A stretch of 8,963 bases of DNA from JBQCHF01 sp051953655 (GTDB taxonomy: Bacteria; Actinomycetota; Actinomycetes; Motilibacterales; Motilibacteraceae): contig JBQCIO010000131.1 in assembly GCA_051953655.1 (NCBI GenBank), positions 1 through 8,963 of the forward strand, written 5' to 3'. Positions 7,747 through 8,963 of this stretch are shown here, in pieces. How positions within the stretch are numbered: the stretch's first letter is position 1; the number at the start of each line of letters is the position of its first letter. A program made the translations under genes and the position numbers. A model generated the notes under the pieces. It saw only the letters and a program-made list of their open reading frames with translations, did not search any database and had not been told where the DNA came from.

Positions 7747-8237
7747 AGCACGTCCTCGGGCGCCAGCTCGCGGCGGAGCTGGCGCCGGCGGGACCACTCG
7801 GTCATCACCACGGCCAGGGCCGTGCCGACGGGACCGCCGACCGCCGCGCCGCGGACGAAGTCGGGGTACGTGTCCGCGTAGGCGTGCAGCAGCCCGGCGA
7901 ACGACAGGGCCAGCGGGAGCAGCGTGAGCACCGTCAGGAGCATGCGCTTGCGGTTCCAGCCGGCCGGGAAGACGCGCACCCTGCGCCGGGCCACGTAGAC
8001 CTTGCAGACGTAGAAGGGCAGCAGGTAGGCGAACCCGAGCGCGATGACGGCCGGACCGGCGGCGCGCCCCTGCCACCAGGTCACGGCGGCAAGGGCCCAG
8101 GGGAACACGACCGCCTGCACGCCGGAGGCCGCGGCGGTCCCCTCGTACCAGCGCAGCCGTTCCTGCTCGTCGCCGTAGAGGTTGCCATCGGTGTCGAGCA
8201 GCCAGCGGAAGGACCGGTCGAGCAGCGGTGTCGTCAT
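7743..8237 (-). CDS. Four-helix membrane protein of unknown function
   Basis: This 164-residue protein of no family I can name has four hydrophobic segments at about residues 36-55, 60-80, 98-119 and 128-146, separated by basic stretches (ARRRVRV near 83-89, WNRKR near 94-98). It ends with a basic/acidic tail, WSRRRQLRRELAPEDVL. The N-terminal 30 residues are charged and probably cytoplasmic. I chose the ATG at 8237 over the open frame's upstream codons because those run through the repeated dyads. No Shine-Dalgarno site lies at normal distance; a -35 (TTGACG) followed 17 bases later by CAGAGT would put the transcript start at or next to this ATG, suggesting a leaderless mRNA. It overlaps the XRE gene by four bases, so the two very likely act together, perhaps with the membrane protein modulating the regulator. 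Confidence 0.75.
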   Translation of the reverse strand: MTTPLLDRSFRWLLDTDGNLYGDEQERLRWYEGTAAASGVQAVVFPWALAAVTWWQGRAAGPAVIALGFAYLLPFYVCKVYVARRRVRVFPAGWNRKRMLLTVLTLLPLALSFAGLLHAYADTYPDFVRGAAVGGPVGTALAVVMTEWSRRRQLRRELAPEDVL

Positions 8238-8248
8238 GCACCGCACTC

Positions 8249-8284
8249 TGACGTCAAGTCCTCTTGACGTCAAGTGCACTTGAC
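8249..8284. promoter_or_regulatory. Tandem 16-bp dyad operators, GTCAAG-n4-CTTGAC twice
   Basis: Two copies of GTCAAG-n4-CTTGAC abut without a gap: 8253-8268 (spacer TCCT) and 8269-8284 (spacer TGCA, making that copy a perfect 16-bp palindrome). A partial half site, TGAC, continues at 8249-8252. The block lies 15 bases upstream of the membrane-protein ATG. It contains the likely minus-strand -35 TTGACG (8273-8268) and reaches into the spacer, so a protein bound here would block the promoter. Tandem, same-phase dyads one and a half turns apart fit cooperative binding by dimers; the XRE protein of the same operon is the simplest ligand, by autoregulation. Confidence 0.7.
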
Positions 8285-8287
8285 CCA

Positions 8288-8313
8288 CGTTCGGAACGCG
8301 AGGCAGATCTGCC
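8288..8313. repeat. Two short palindromes in the divergent intergenic region
   Basis: CGTTC-G-GAACG occupies 8288-8298, and GGCAGATCTGCC, a perfect 12-bp palindrome, occupies 8302-8313. Both lie next to the tandem dyads and between the divergent membrane-protein and GlcG/HbpS-family genes. They may be further regulator sites, but short palindromes also arise by chance in GC-rich DNA. Confidence 0.35.
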
Positions 8314-8355
8314 CTGAACGCACCGGAATCGGCCGTCCCTGTGTCCCGTCACGCA

Positions 8356-8428
8356 TTGCGCGGTCCCCGGAGTCTGGACAGCATGTGCTCCCACCGGTCG
8401 GCACGGCCGACCCCTCGGTCCCGGAGGA
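8356..8428 (+). promoter_or_regulatory. Possible promoter and leader hairpin of the GlcG/HbpS-family gene
   Basis: TTGCGC at 8356-8361 and CAGCAT at 8379-8384 are separated by 17 bases, a tolerable sigma-70-like pair. The leader then holds GGTCGGC-ACG-GCCGACC (8396-8412), a 7-bp stem with a 3-base loop, and GGAGGA at 8423-8428 directly before the ATG. The hairpin does not cover the ribosome site. The hexamers are weak matches, so the promoter call is tentative. Confidence 0.3.
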
Positions 8429-8431
8429 ACC

Positions 8432-8866
8432 ATGAGCACGTCCGTCACCACCGTGGTGTCCGCGAGCATCAGCGCGGCGACCGCACAGCAGCTCATCGAC
8501 GCCGCGATCCGTGCCGCCAGCGACCGCGGCAAGGCCATGATCATCGCTGTGGTGGACAGCAGCGGGATCCTGAAGGCCTTCACCCGGATGGACAAGGCCC
8601 CGCTGCTCTCGGTCGAGATCGCCATCGACAAGGCCTGGACGGCCGCCGCCTACGGCATCCCGACGCACGCCTGGCGGGACTTCCTCGACGCCGACGCCGG
8701 GGTGGCCCAGATCGCCCACCGGCCGCGCCTGACCGCGTTCGCGGGCGGTTTTCCGCTCACCGTCGACGGCGAGGTCGTCGGCGGGCTGGGGATCTCCGGT
8801 GGCCACTACAACGAGGACCGCGAGATCGCCGAGGCGGCGCTCACCGAGCTCGGGTTCGCCTTCTGA
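8432..8866 (+). CDS. GlcG/HbpS-family (DUF336) protein
   Basis: This is a complete 144-residue single-domain protein of the GlcG/HbpS/PduO-C family. It has an N-terminal helix-rich part (ISAATAQQLIDAAIRAASDRG, residues 13-33), then a strand IIAVVDSSGILKAFTRMD (37-54), IDKAWTAAAYGIPT (65-78) with the conserved Lys 67, and AGGFPLTVDGEVVGGLGISGG (104-124), the family hallmark. Members bind haem or corrinoid-type ligands (HbpS of Streptomyces, extracellular) or accompany glycolate and aromatic-degradation genes without an assigned reaction. No signal peptide is visible, so it is probably cytoplasmic. GGAGGA precedes the ATG by three bases. It is divergent from the XRE cassette and is not in the box operon; a haem-related role is inference. 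The sequence degenerates 10 bases after the stop. Confidence 0.85.
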   Translation: MSTSVTTVVSASISAATAQQLIDAAIRAASDRGKAMIIAVVDSSGILKAFTRMDKAPLLSVEIAIDKAWTAAAYGIPTHAWRDFLDADAGVAQIAHRPRLTAFAGGFPLTVDGEVVGGLGISGGHYNEDREIAEAALTELGFAF

Positions 8867-8963
8867 CGTCGCGGGGGCGGGGCGCGCCCCGGCCCCCCGG
8901 CCCCACCCTGCCCGGGGGGGGCGGCCGGCACCCCCCGCGGGGCCCCGGGGGGGCGGGGGCCCG
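8867..8963. other. G/C-homopolymer contig edge
   Basis: After the last stop codon the sequence turns into long runs of G and C, with almost no A or T. GGGGCGCGCCCC at 8879-8890 is a 12-bp palindrome that might be part of a terminator, but runs such as these are what poor-quality contig ends look like. No coding potential is visible. Confidence 0.5.

Noticed and set aside
7504..8241. One 245-residue protein with a C-terminal XRE domain
   Set aside because: Upstream of 7746 this frame is Arg/Ala/Gly-rich shadow sequence of the membrane-protein gene. A GTG with a good ribosome site at 7746 explains the XRE domain as a separate gene.

Overview
The window reads as a GC-rich actinobacterial chromosome segment: very high GC with G/C-ending codons, frequent GTG starts, purine-rich Shine-Dalgarno sites, and a mycobacterial/streptomycete-type 7Fe ferredoxin and PaaX-type regulator. 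A more precise taxonomic placement is not possible from the sequence alone. The first ~60 bases (T/G homopolymers) and last ~95 bases (almost pure G/C homopolymers) look like contig edges of doubtful quality, so genes next to this locus may be missing.

Positions 70-7431 hold a cluster for aerobic, CoA-dependent benzoate breakdown (the box, or benzoyl-CoA epoxidase, pathway). The order is boxB (+, 151-1632), a PaaX-family regulator on the opposite strand (1658-2536), then a tight + strand operon: boxC (2761-4494), benzoate-CoA ligase (4525-6177), a 7Fe ferredoxin (6209-6550) and an amidohydrolase overlapping it by one base (6550-7431). The ligase makes benzoyl-CoA, BoxB (di-iron; all six expected ligands present) epoxidises the ring, and BoxC opens the ring hydrolytically, releasing formate. 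No boxA (reductase of BoxB) and no boxD (semialdehyde dehydrogenase) are present. The ferredoxin may replace part of BoxA, and the amidohydrolase is not a classical member of the pathway. A similar ~25-bp element lies upstream of both boxB and boxC, which suggests that one regulator, most simply the PaaX-like protein between them, controls both transcription units.

A perfect 50-bp palindrome (7434-7483) closes the operon against a convergent unit. That unit is a two-gene, minus-strand cassette: a four-helix membrane protein (7743-8237) and a small XRE-type DNA-binding protein (7504-7746), overlapping by four bases. Its start is preceded by two directly abutting 16-bp dyads of the form GTCAAG-n4-CTTGAC, likely operators. 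Divergent from it is a GlcG/HbpS-family protein (8432-8866), after which the sequence degenerates into G/C runs.

The points most worth following up are the box cluster variant (PaaX-like regulator, stand-alone ferredoxin, amidohydrolase, shared promoter element) and the two highly ordered DNA structures, the 50-bp palindrome and the tandem dyads.
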